Positions 1 through 11,200 of a stretch of 25,053 nucleotides of DNA are shown one piece after another. Origin of the DNA: Mnemiopsis leidyi. Taxonomy: Eukaryota; Ctenophora; Tentaculata; Lobata; Bolinopsidae. The notes under the pieces are model-generated. The model ran no database searches. It was not told where the DNA came from and saw nothing but the letters and a program-made list of their open reading frames with translations. The DNA is taken from positions 139,115-164,167 of the forward strand of contig JH153500.1 of assembly GCA_000226015.1 (NCBI GenBank). The letters run 5' to 3'. A program made the translations under genes and the position numbers. Each line of letters opens with the position of its first letter. The stretch's first letter is position 1.

Positions 1-16
1 TATCTTCTTATCTTAC

Positions 17-203
17 AGGCTACACAGCTGAACCGGCACATGCGGTGTTGCCCTGTCAGGGTTACAGACAAAGGGATCTCCAGAAAACCTCCCTCAGCCA
101 CATCAAGCCGTTCAACTGGTCCGTTTGAAACGCTTGCGGAGGTCCCCGATACAACCGTATCCATGACAATGCGGGACGTATTACCTGGAAATCTTGCAGA
201 TAA
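17..203 (-). CDS. Internal exon of an unidentified gene that runs off the left edge
   Basis: 187 bases open throughout (62 codons plus one base) between a good acceptor (CTTCAAATCACAG at 216-204) and a strong donor (CCT|GTAAGATAAG at 16). The peptide looks like part of an extracellular beta-sheet domain: it has TSRIVMDTVVSGTSASVSNG, GGFLEIPLSVTLTGQHR, and two cysteines near the end. I do not recognise the family. Further exons should lie left of position 1 and right of 203, but I found none convincing in 204-4900. The plus-strand open frame over the same bases is its shadow. Confidence 0.55.
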
Positions 204-1387
204 CTGTGATTTGAAGGTACCCCTAGCGATATAAGTTATATCAAGAACTATAAACAAATCGCTTAGATTTCAAATTTTAACCGTTGTTGATGATTATAAA
301 CCACTTTCAATTTCGCTTTAATTGTGTTCGAAATTGATTACTTTGTAGATAGTTGAGCTTAAAGAGATTCGATTTGTAAAGCTAAAGTGATTGACTAGAT
401 AACCATTTAATGTTAGTTATATTATTGGCTAGACAATTTATGGCACTCGCAAGTTAATCAAAATGGGTTGCGCTTGTCTGTTACTTGTAACAATTACAAC
501 TACTCTCACTCAACCGACACTAGAAGTAGAACTGCAGAACTCAAAACACCTTTTTGTCTGAATGTATTTTTGTAGTTACACTTACAACCTATACTGTGTA
601 GTGCAAGTAGTACTTTTTACTGTGAGATTTACAAGATTGTACATAAGATGATAACGAGTTTAAACCATACGTCCAATTTTAAACAGTTAGTTATAAGAAG
701 TAAGAAAATACAGATTCCAGCGTTTAATTTATCAACTGGCAGTCCTGGCTGCATGGTGACCTTTTCTCAGCCTTATTTTAAGCTTGTTTGGATATTTAGC
801 ACTTAAATTATTGTGAACTATGAGTTTTTACTTGTTATGGTTCAATTCAAGTCGCCGCTGCTTATTTCATTATGACTATGTTGCTCATGTCTCATACTGT
901 TCTAAGTCATATCACGGTTAACTTAATATTTTGATAAACTACAGCAAACTGTGTATGAGGGCTCGTGACATAGTAGCACGGTTAGTCAGTAGTCAAAGTT
1001 GTCCCACCAATAGTGCATTATATTTTAAATACCTATGATCGGTTCTGCCGACTGCTAATCTGCTAATTAATTATTGTCACAAATTCAAACAGTTAACGGC
1101 GTTACTGTTACTGTTGATAAAACAGTGCTTTGCTTAGTTGATGTTATTTCTTATTGTTATTTGTTGTAATATTGCAGTGAAAATGTTATGTTATTTAAAT
1201 TAGAATCTAATTTAGATGTACAGATACAAACGTTTTCTTAGTACCAATACCACTAGGGCACCACCATCACATCACACCACTACAAGTACAGGCAAGTGTG
1301 AAGTGACTGATTCAGGCAAGATTTTGGATCAACCAGACGGTCAAACATATGTTTCTGGTTTAAGATTATAATTATATTACCAACGGT
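204..1387. other. AT-rich non-coding stretch
   Basis: I see no convincing exon, RNA gene or repeat. A 41-codon minus-strand frame near 617-753 with a hydrophobic stretch followed by GTAAATC is noted but its phase does not fit the exon at 17-203. Confidence 0.5.
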
Positions 1388-2421
1388 TGTCGCGGTGATA
1401 CCCGTCTCTCGCAGCTCAAAGGTGAACGGTAGACGATAGACGGATATAATCTCGTCAAATTCAATTTCAATACTGTTGATAATATTTGTCGAGGTGTTAC
1501 CCGACTCGCGCGCGGCTCGCCGCTTGCTTTCGTTAGACGGATATCATCTCGTCAATTCTTTATTTTATTCTGGCAGTGGCTCTGTCATCTGCGCGGCGCA
1601 TTGGCGCAACTGCCCAATAAAATTTCTTCACCTAACCAGGTGCTTACGCCGCGCGCAGCATGAGCAAAAAATTTCATTCGACTTGAAGTTGAAGTTGAAA
1701 ATTGTCAAATGTTGCCTGACCTACTGCCGCAAAGCGGCAGCCCCGCGCGCGAAGCTGAAGCTAAGCTACCGCCCCGTAATTTAAATTGAAAATCAGAAAA
1801 TGGGCCGCAACGCAAGGGACCTAGAAAACGGACTGCATCGTGAGGTTTTTTAACAATCTTACAGTTACTGCTAAACAGCGCTTACCGTTGTTTGCAGTCT
1901 GACTTTGTCTGCGTCCGAAAATAAAACGTGTCCAACTCCATGTCGGCGCGGGAGTTGGACACGTTTTATTTTCGGATTACAGTGTACTGGTACAAGTAAC
2001 GATACAACTACTAGTGCTACGCCACCTCTGCACTTTGGCGACGCGTACAAAAACTAAAAGGCTTCGGATTAAAACTCAAAGCAAATTAAATTTGAATTTG
2101 AAATAGAAATTCTGGGCCGGGGCCGGCGCGCCGCGGCAGCTAAGCCTAGCAGGCCATTACCATTAACATCAGGAATTTAACGGAGGCTTATTAAGATTAT
2201 TGACCGAGAATTTCGAGATTATATCCGTCTTGCTCTAACCAGAGCCCTTTTGCGCGCCACCAGAGCACAGAGGTGGCTGAAAAATTCTAGCTGCGTAATC
2301 GTAGCAGCCGCGCGCGTAAGCACCTAGTTTTGTGAAATATCCGTCTATACCGTTCTACTCGTTCAGCTTTGAGCTGCGATAGTCGGGTAGCACCACGACA
2401 ACGAGATTATATCCGTCTATA
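1388..2421. repeat. Large foldback (inverted-repeat) element
   Basis: A segment at 1388-1456 (GTCGCGGTGATACCCG ... CGCAGCTCAAAGGTGAACG ... AGACGGATAT) recurs inverted at 2335-2402. A shorter direct copy lies at 1488-1553. Further in, TAACCAGGTGCTTACG at 1636-1651 recurs inverted near 2316-2333. The order is mirrored about a centre near 1900-1945, where a perfect hairpin sits. This is the layout of a foldback or MITE-like element. The region is GC-rich in patches and has no credible coding sequence. Confidence 0.6.
1914..1976. repeat. Perfect 26-bp inverted repeat with 11-base loop
   Basis: Left arm 1914-1939 and right arm 1951-1976 are exact reverse complements, from TCCGAAAATAAAACG to its mirror, separated by 11 GC-rich bases. 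The arms flank the centre of the foldback element. It could extrude as a cruciform or be transcribed as a hairpin RNA. Confidence 0.9.
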
Positions 2422-2675
2422 ACTCATAACTGTTGTAACGAAATTAAACGAGACGCACGCAAATCGGGGTTGTTTCAGTTTCACATTGTGACCCAGCTCA
2501 GTGTCAGCGCGGCGCTGGAGTTTGCCGTATCGCGGCAGCTGGGCTAGGCAACGTCTACTGTCTAGCAAAGTCGGGTAACACAGCTTGACAAACGGATGCA
2601 AACAGTAAGAGTAAGGGACTGGGAGCAGCAAAGCTGAAGCGCAAAAACCTCGAGTATTACACTTGCAGTGATACA

Positions 2676-2691
2676 CGGATATAATCTCGTC
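2676..2691. repeat. Solo copy of the GGATATAATCTCGTC motif
   Basis: The 16-base core CGGATATAATCTCGTC occurs exactly at 1441-1456, 2214-2229 (inverted), 2404-2419 (inverted) and here, and with one change at 1538-1553. This copy lies outside the foldback element, which suggests the family spreads in pieces. Confidence 0.6.
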
Positions 2692-2734
2692 AAGCATTTC
2701 GGCAAAGTTCAAGTTGTTCTTATGGACGCACATT

Positions 2735-2960
2735 AATTCTGGGTTTTTGTGGCTGACGTCCTGCCCTAATGCCCCAGAACGTTGTACATTGTAACCCAGA
2801 GACTTTACCCCAGTTACGTACCCTGATCCAAAACAGACAACTTCGTTAGGGTTACTGTAAGGATTAGGGTTAACTTGAAGGTCGCTGGGGCAAAATCTGT
2901 GGGACAAATGTTGTGGGGCAGTGGGGCACGAAGTGCTGGGGCAGGACGAGGGTCTAGACA
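2735..2960. repeat. G-rich TGGGGCA-type and telomere-like low-complexity repeat
   Basis: The plus strand shows GTTAGGGTTACTG and GGATTAGGGTTAAC at 2846-2875, like diverged TTAGGG, next to several short TGGGGCA units (2885-2945). On the other strand the same region gives an artefactual 200-residue Cys/Pro/Ser-rich open frame. Confidence 0.5.
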
Positions 2961-4935
2961 TCAGACAGGAGTGATACACACGGCTGGTAACGCTGCCAGG
3001 CCCCCTCAAGATCTAGTCTCTACGCGGCCGTGGCTCTCTCAGTCTAATGGAGCAGAGCAACACAGACTGAGTGAGAAGAATGAAACACCATTTTTGATTT
3101 GTTTCGATAAGGTAGGTCTGAAAAACAACTTAACTCAAATACATTTCAGATTAAACAAAATACTAGCTCTTTTATTTTGATTCAAGCTTTAAGTTTAAGT
3201 TTTTTGATATATTTGCCTCACATATCGTTCTTGGAGTAAGTTTTTCAAGTATTATAAGTTAAATGAAGCTTCTAATTCTACTTATAGTTATAGCATCTAA
3301 AAAGCTACCTCTGGCAGTAATTAAAACTACGCCAAAATTTACGCTCATGTTCAGAACAATAATTCATTTTGACAATCTCATTAATGAAATATGGAAAAAA
3401 AATTATTTCGCAGTAAGAAACAAATCAATCAGAGTTTTTGATGGTAACAACTCAACACTTAATATCGCAAAAAATTGTAGTGCAAGAATCACCAAGCTCA
3501 GGAGACATGTACAATGTTAAGTTAGCGGGGGAAATTGAAGGGGAAGGAGGTTTAACCCCCCAAATTGTTAAAAATCGCAGATGTTACAGAAACAAATCCT
3601 CTCATACACAAACGTAATTGTGACAAACATGGCAATCCGCATCCCCTGATCAATTTCTTTATGGCAAGATAGAACGAGTTAAATTTTTGTTCAAAGACAG
3701 GTCCAATTTTATTAATAATGATCAGTTGAAATTTCGCACTCTTAGCAAATTTTCAACTTTAGAAAATGTAACAAGTTGACCAACACAGTCCGAAACTTCA
3801 ATCTAGATGGATACGTCGATCTACTTGTATATGAAAACTTGTTCTATCTTCCATATATTTTTTGCAGTATAGCCCGAATCAGGACAGTTGCCACCAAATG
3901 ATTAGTGATTGTACCAAATAGATAACGATGAGCCGGATGGAAAGCAGATAATTCGGGCTTCACTGGCTTTAAATTTGTTTTGAGTCATTTGAATCTACAA
4001 AACCATGTCAGGCAAACAAATAGTATACCATGGATGATTACCATGGATGAAAATCTAATTGGCGTAAAATCATAGGCCATATATAAGATAAATCAAGATG
4101 CTGCGGACTTAAAAATGAGTATTTCTCCCGAAGTCATCTTGATCCTAAAATCAAAACATGCTAATTTTAATTGCAGATCTTTCTAATGGACCTTCAAATG
4201 AATAATTCGGAAAATACTTGTTCATGGGCAAAACTTGACGAAACTACCGTTATGAATATGATAAGATTAATATATTCTAGTGCTCATGTATTATGATGCA
4301 TAATAAGAACAAAATCAATCCAACTAACAAATCTATAAAATAAATTAATAGTTTATAGCATGCACACTGCATTTGCTCAGCAATTGTTAGGTTAGCTGAT
4401 TCAATTTCAACGAAGTTGAAGACACCAGAAAATTTATACTAAAATACGTTAGGATTTAAATGCAGCAAGGCGGTTCGGTGGGTAGCCACAAAACCATGCT
4501 TAACTTTCCCATATTTCAGGATGGTTTAAATTACAAGAAAACGAGAAATAAATTCAAAAATGATGAAAATTCTGATGCCCTTAAAAAGGAACAAACTATT
4601 TGAAAGGGGAATGATGCTAATTTAAGGATAATATTAGATCATACGGGTTCATTAACGACGATCCCGTTTAAACTTTAATCCTGTGGTACACCGAGCTAGT
4701 CGACGACTAGAGATAATTAATTTAGTTTAGCGACTTATAGCAACTACGTGCTGAGTAGTAGCCGATAAGCTAAAATTCGATCTCCGACAATAGAAAATTC
4801 ACACTCAAATAGTCAACTATAGCTCACACATAGTCAGCTACATTATCTATGTTAGGCTTCAGTCCTTTAATCGTTTTCCCCAAAAAGGGAGCGCGACGGA
4901 CAAATTCTAGACAGTTTTCTTGACTGACCAAATGA
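2961..4935. other. Non-coding stretch downstream of Notum
   Basis: AT-rich. The plus-strand frame 3263-3520 has coding-like length but no recognisable motif. Plus-strand acceptor-like sites occur at about 3868 and 4519, each followed by a short open run. The Notum 3' untranslated region probably occupies the right end. Confidence 0.4.
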
Positions 4936-5224
4936 TCAAGTATTGGGGACCGTATACCAATGATAGTCAGGGTGATGTCTTAAGTGGTAGGTTGTGTAGT
5001 CCTCACTTGCGTAAGTCACAGGACGTCGGTTCCATGTCCAACTTCTGTCCTGTTCCGGCTGGAGAATGCTCATCATCCAGAACAAGTCGCGTCTCATGCA
5101 ACTCTCGTTGCATAGCGCGTTGTCCTCGCAGATATCCATGTTTCTCTTGGGACACCCCCTCATGTACCAACATTCGATAGCTTTCATCAGGGTCACTCCC
5201 TGCACCTTCACTTCGGAGAAGAGC
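4936..5224 (-). CDS. notum: Notum-like exon 11: C-terminal cysteine cluster and stop
   Basis: 289 bases including TGA, codons 374-469. It starts LFSEVKVQGVTLMKAIECW, matching DVQVKGTSLPRALHCW. Then comes GCPKRNMDIC and a CNESC pair, which match the conserved disulfide-rich end of Notum; NES is a possible glycosylation site. The last 50 residues are rich in Trp, His, Tyr and Arg and I recognise no match for them. A possible polyadenylation signal ATTAAA lies on the minus strand at 4871-4866, 65 bases past the stop. Confidence 0.9.
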
Positions 5225-8200
5225 CTGAAAGTGTTAGAAATGTCTATATATGACAGTCCTTGTGGTTATACATGTCAGTCCTTGTGGTTATATATGTCAG
5301 TCCTTATGTGAAGGATCTTCTCGGTTTGGCATTTTTATTTCTTATTCCGATGGTGTCCTAAAATTTCGTTGAATCTTCAAGGACAAAAACGTGGCTCTTT
5401 CTAAATGAGAATGTTCCGGCTCAAGTAAAGTAGGCAAGTAGTTATAGTATCATTATGTAAGCAAGGAGTGTTGGTTTACTTAGATTTAAGCAACAAATCC
5501 GAGTCGGATTTCACTTGAAGTATTCAGAGATTTAGTAGCAAATTTAGCCTTTCAAGTTTTATACTGGAAGGCGTGACGGCTAAGTGTTTTAATCTAATGA
5601 TACCATTTTCACTTTGGTCGTTCTAGACGCTTCATATGCGATGATAAGCCACTTAACCTGTGCCAATCCGAAACGACTCGCTTGACCGACCGGAGGTGGA
5701 TATAGAAAGTAAGGACCCAACAAGTGGCTCAGCGTGGCCTACGAGGTTTTGCCACGTATCCTAAAATTGTCTTACTTCTCAGTAGAACAGCAAGTAATAC
5801 ACTAATGAGTTGCTAGTAAAGGACAAGGTCGCACTGGGCAATAGTTTTAATGGAGAACAATAGCAGTTTCACAGGAAGTCTGATTCGGACAATTGTATTA
5901 CTGAAGGTGGATGCTAACTCCGGCTGTAATCGCAGCCAATAATCTTATTCTGTAGGTGTGAACTTGAGGCAAATTTAGGGCAAAACTTAAAGGGCAAATT
6001 AAGGCGTAAATTTCGTTGCACATGATTGCTCTGGGAGGTAAGTATAGCATTGAGGACTGCAAGTATGAAGTTGTAAGGAACTTAATACCAGGCTAATGAT
6101 AAGGGGGCGCAAGATGACCGCGATTTCTTCCATTTGGCCAAAGTCCGGTCATGGTTAAAAATTGTTTAAATATCACCGTGGTCAAATGGTCAAAATCTTG
6201 ACCATGACCATGGTTATGGTTATTTTTTCGACCGTGGGGCAAATTCCTAGCTAGAGTAGACCTGATCTCGGTAAAAATCTGTATTGAAGAGTTGAAGTCG
6301 GGGATTATTTTGGTTCTTGAAACTCGAAAAAAAGCAATAGCATTACGACGTGTTATCTTCCAATAGTTTTGATTAATCATAAATAGACTTACTTTGTATT
6401 GCTGAGAATCCCATGTCCGAGACAAGAAACGCCGAACACAGTGCTGAAAAATTAAATAAGTTGTAAGAAAGATGCTTATTTAGTGGAAAGTCATTTGAGG
6501 CAAATTTAGGGCAAGACTTAAAGTCATTAAGTCCAAGTCATTAAGTCCATTAAACTTTCCATAAAATTCGTAAATGATAAATGATGAGGTATCATGGCTT
6601 GTCACGATAATCAAGGGTGATTGATTTTACATATTGAACATATTAAAGAATTTTAAGAGCAGATTGTAACAATAATCTGGACATAAAAATTGTTGCCAGA
6701 TGGTTGAATAACTGCAAACACAGGTAATTTATAGCATTGAGTGCTGCTGATTATTGTCCTGCAGTTGATTTGAATAAGTCATAGTCGCAATGTTGTTTGC
6801 CATTAGGGGTACCAGCCTGGGTTGCTCTAGTCAAAGCCACCAGAGAGGTAGCAGCCGCGCACCACCAGAGGTAGGAGCTGCGTGCGAAGCGCGCGTAAGC
6901 ACCTGGTTACTGGCTTAGGTGAAAGCCTGGGTGGTCAAGTTCGTCCAAGGGCCTCACTCTCAGCCGGATTGCACTCTTACACACCCTCAGGTTTTAATAG
7001 AGTGCTCAGGGCACACTTTTTTATGAGGTCTAGTGATTGAGGGTGCCTAGGGCAAACGAAATCCCCTACGCGAGATTGATTCCTGCAATTTCATAATTCA
7101 TTGTAGAGTGTGAGGTTTAGTTTCTTGTGGAGGATAAAAACTATGTCAGTCCTGTTTCCGAGTGAGCTCTGCTCCCCGTCTCACACAAGCGCTGTTGCAA
7201 CCAACCCATGACACAATAATTTTTCTCAAATGGATATCAGGACCCGTTTGCTGTGATTCTAACAAGCGCAGCAGAAGCGCTCATCTGACACCCCGGGGTT
7301 TTCCGCAGGTTGCGGATTTAGAAATGTAAACAAATCACTTCTTGTAAACTTACTCTAAATCCCGAAGAGAGGATTTCACTTGCTCTATGATTTCCTTCAG
7401 TGCTTCATTGTTAGCCCTGGAAGTGAAGGTACTTACAGTCGTAAATTAGAATGATATAACATTTTCTTCACATTTCCTTGTTCAACCAGTGTTTTATTCT
7501 TTACAAATCGCCATTTTTTGCACAATAGAATATTAAAACTGTTGATAGTTCACATTCTTGTCTTTATCTGTAAGTCGGCACGGGCGAATTGGCACGCTTA
7601 AGCTTAACCCATCTTAATTAAATTATCTTGACTGGTAGGGCTCCCCACTGTAAACGTCATCATTTCCCCTCCGAAAATATACCAAGTACTCACATTTCCC
7701 TGTACCAGTTGGTAAAGAAGATATCATCGATCTCGTAGCCATGCATCTGTATCTGTATCGGGTCGTAATAAAACTGAACTATCATTATCGGCGCTGAAAG
7801 AATTGAGGTCAGACGTCTGATGGCAGGACTAACAAATTGAATATTTAATTAAAATTCAGTAAATGTGATGGTCCCCGACTAAAGATCATCGGCCGCCGAG
7901 GGATTCTCGTAACTGACACGCCTGGTATGTGACTAGTCTGAGACTGCAAGATTTAATCGGTTGATGCCATGGTCGTCCAGGGCTTTTTCTATTCCAACTA
8001 ATTGTCTGATATGTGTCTTTAATGGTTATTAGCATAATTAAGTAGCGCTGAGACAATTTGTACCAGCGTGGTCTTTGCACTTAACTGTGAAGTGATGACA
8101 ACAAGTTTTCAAGACCCAGTAAAAAATCACATCCTCTATTGCGACAGAAATCAATACAGTGAGATCACCTATATCTAACTTTCATTATGGGATAGCTGTC

Positions 8201-11200
8201 AATGTCATACAAAATTAAATCCAAAATCTACATTCCCGAAACTTACATTTTATTTTAGGGTAGATGTTACTTCCATACAGACATTTCCACTGATTGTCCT
8301 TGTTTTGTTCGAGACATTTATCACCGACAGTCCTATTTACCTAAAATTCAATTTATTCTCAAGTTAACTACTTAACAAAGCAAATCTAAAACTCCCCTCC
8401 CTCAAAAGTCGGCATGCAGGCAAATCACGTAGCTACATTTTAGAGCGCACGTCGCTTTTAAACTCCGCAAATCATCATAACAGCGACACGGTCTAATGAG
8501 AGTATCAAGTACAAGCGTAGGATGGGCCCGCGTTTATTCCCCGTGATGGCTACTGAGTACTCCTTTGATATAGCCAGCAACTCCCCCTAATATTTACCTG
8601 CCAATTCCGGAAATTGCCCTGCTCGGGAACTTTTCCTGTTTCGATAAACCAGCCACTGTCGGCAATCCCCCGCACTTCGGCCATGCTCCCGACTTTCCGG
8701 AGTTGGTTTGCGATCTTGTCGATGTGGAACATAACTCCAACACCACCAGCACTGAAATGAGTGAAGTCAGAATTGAAATGAGTGAAGTCAGAATTGAAAT
8801 GAGTGGAGTAAGAATTGAAATGAGTGGAGTCAGAATTGAAATGAGTGGAGTCAGAATTGAAATGAGCGTAGTCAGAATTGAAATGAGTGGAGTCAGATTT
8901 GAAAAGAATTAAATCAGATGCTCAAATGAGTGGGGTCAAAATTGAAATACGTCAACGCAAATTTATTTTTTACATTGATAGGGGAATGCAAGGCAACTAT
9001 TTAGCAATTAGCACTGACCAAGAGATTAGAAAAAGATGTTGCAAAAGTTTAACATTTTTAGACTTTTTACAAATATTCCCAATTATATTAGAGGACAGGT
9101 CTTTGAGAAGCCTCTAAAAGAGAGGTCCAGTAGTGCGAAGCGAAGAAATAGAAAATTTGGAGTCGTTCACGAAAAAAAGGTCAAAACAACGGTAGATAAA
9201 ATGTTATCATTCCAAGAAGTTTTAACGGTAGGCTGGAAAATGAAATACCTGGTACCGGTTACAAGGACGTTGGTAGCTTCCCGCATACCGTCCTCGATGA
9301 GTGCCTCAATAACCCGCTCTATCACCCTTGCTCCCCGGAATCGGAAAACTGAAATGTCAATAGAGACTCAGGTACTCTACACTACTTCCAAGAAGTGCTG
9401 ACAGCATGCTACTGCTCGTGTGCCTTCTTTTAACTTTCCAGCACATGCATTTACAATAACGAATTAAATGAAGCTGTACAAATATGGAATTTTGCTTCGA
9501 CAGCTAACTTTTCAATTGGAAAAAAGGAAAAAGGAGAGTACCTTCATTTTCGTCGTCCAAAGAGTCACCTAGCCAAAGATCGCTGGTGCAGTAAGGAATG
9601 TACACAAGATTGGAGCCCCAGGCGAGAGGGTTGATCAACAAATCTGTCGATAAGATGCCCTGCCCTGGGGTGGAGAAGTCTAGTTACAATCATGTTTAAC
9701 AAAGCTCTACAAGATGTACCGTACATAGTACTACCAGTCACGTGACCAGCCCCTGTCACGTGACCAGACTCTTCCAGTTTATTGACTGCAGTAGTTTCTC
9801 ACCTCGTTTGTGGGTAGGCCAGTGTCCGCTCCCCATCAAATCGCGGTCGTATATCTGTCTTTCCGTGCAGGATTCCACGTCGTTACAGTAAAACCCACCT
9901 AGTTAGATAGTTATCGTTGTCAAGTTTGTGGGCCCGCCTTGCCCCGGTAGAACCTGGCTGACGGAATTAGGCAGGCCGACAAAGGTTTAAACTGCAGGTC
10001 AAAGAGAGCAACCCGCCCTTGGCGCTGTTGCCAAAATGACAGCCACATCTTCCGGAAAATTCCGTCATAATAGTTAGCACACAATAACAAGATCAAAACT
10101 TTGAACATGTGCCAAAAATTCTACAATTTGTAATCACCTTGCAGGTATATAACCCAGGTCTTGGGATCGTGGACTTTTCTGATGTAGTACCTGGCCGGAA
10201 TGAAGGGGGAGATTAGAGGGGGTTCAAGACGGGAAGTTTCAAGTAAAATATCTTAAAGGGAGCTGAATCTTCAATTAGTTCCCCACAAATCATTGGTCTC
10301 TCCCAGCCAGGAAGCCGGAATGATCAAAGCTGGACCACCATCAAGATTCAGGGTCTGGCCGGTAACTACGGTGGTAACTACGCGGTGGCTGATAACTAAG
10401 CGATGATGTAATGGAATAAAGACAATGTCTGTGGTTTGACGGCACGGCAGTATAGAGGATCAGGCTGGGTCTGCATGATCTGTGGTTGACCCTGACGAGG
10501 TCGAGTCATGCCTGGTTTACCGTCTGGCTAGCCACGTGCGACATCCCCAGACCTCCAGCCAGCGTCATTTGTGTCGTTCAGCTTGGCGAATTAGTTCATC
10601 GTGGGATCCCTAGTTCATTTTGCAACCCTATCCATAGGTTGTCCATAAGCAGCTATTTTAATTTGATTCGATAACTACCTAGACCATATTATATGACTCA
10701 TGAGTGAGCAGAAGCAGCGTCGGAAAGTGGGACCTTCTACCAGCCTAATATGCTCTCCTAGTTTAAACATCTCCCCTGCCGAAACTATGTTAACTATGTA
10801 ATTGTAACCTTATATTCCGCACCATTTTTTGTCTTTTCCAAGAAGAGCCGACTTAATTAAACATTTATCATTTTTTCCGCTACATTCTACTATTTTCACT
10901 GACAAGGCTTGGCGTTCAGTTCAATTAGAAAATGATGAAAGACTATATTTCCGTCCACAATGTCAATGGAAAAGTTTATGAAAAAAATGGAAAAACGGGG
11001 TAGATGTGTGATCGGACAAGAAAACCAGCTTCAAAGAGACAGACTAAACAACCGCAGGAAAATAATCCTATTACTAGTCATATGTTTCGGATACGGTCAT
11101 CAATACAAAGGGAATGATAGTCTAGGGGACAAAAAGCTGCAAACTCGGTGGAATAGCCACCTGCTTACCCGGCTCGCGTCCCGTCGTTGCAGACAGCGTC

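Noticed and set aside
40..234. Plus-strand frame, first taken as an exon with TTACAG acceptor and AAG|GTACCC donor
   Set aside because: The minus strand over the same bases has a stronger acceptor and a GTAAGA donor and a better peptide.
2407..3009. 200-residue minus-strand open frame
   Set aside because: It runs through the foldback motif and the G-rich TGGGGCA/TTAGGG-like repeat. The peptide is low-complexity Cys/Pro/Ser with no motif.
5700..5746. Minus-strand stretch reading DTWQNLVGHAEPLV after TTTTAG, considered as the last Notum exon
   Set aside because: Its phase does not match exon 10 and it stops without the cysteine cluster. The exon at 5224-4936 fits phase and family.
6093..6425. 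110-codon minus-strand frame with NHNHGHG
   Set aside because: Overlaps exon 10 in another frame; the His-rich part comes from a CCATGACCATGG quasi-palindrome in the intron.
7886..8080. Minus-strand 64-codon frame inside Notum intron 7
   Set aside because: No family similarity. Exons 7 and 8 join in phase across it.
8703..8912. Plus-strand frame with a repeated MSGVRIE heptapeptide
   Set aside because: It is the 21-bp minisatellite read in frame, antisense to Notum exon 6 and its intron.
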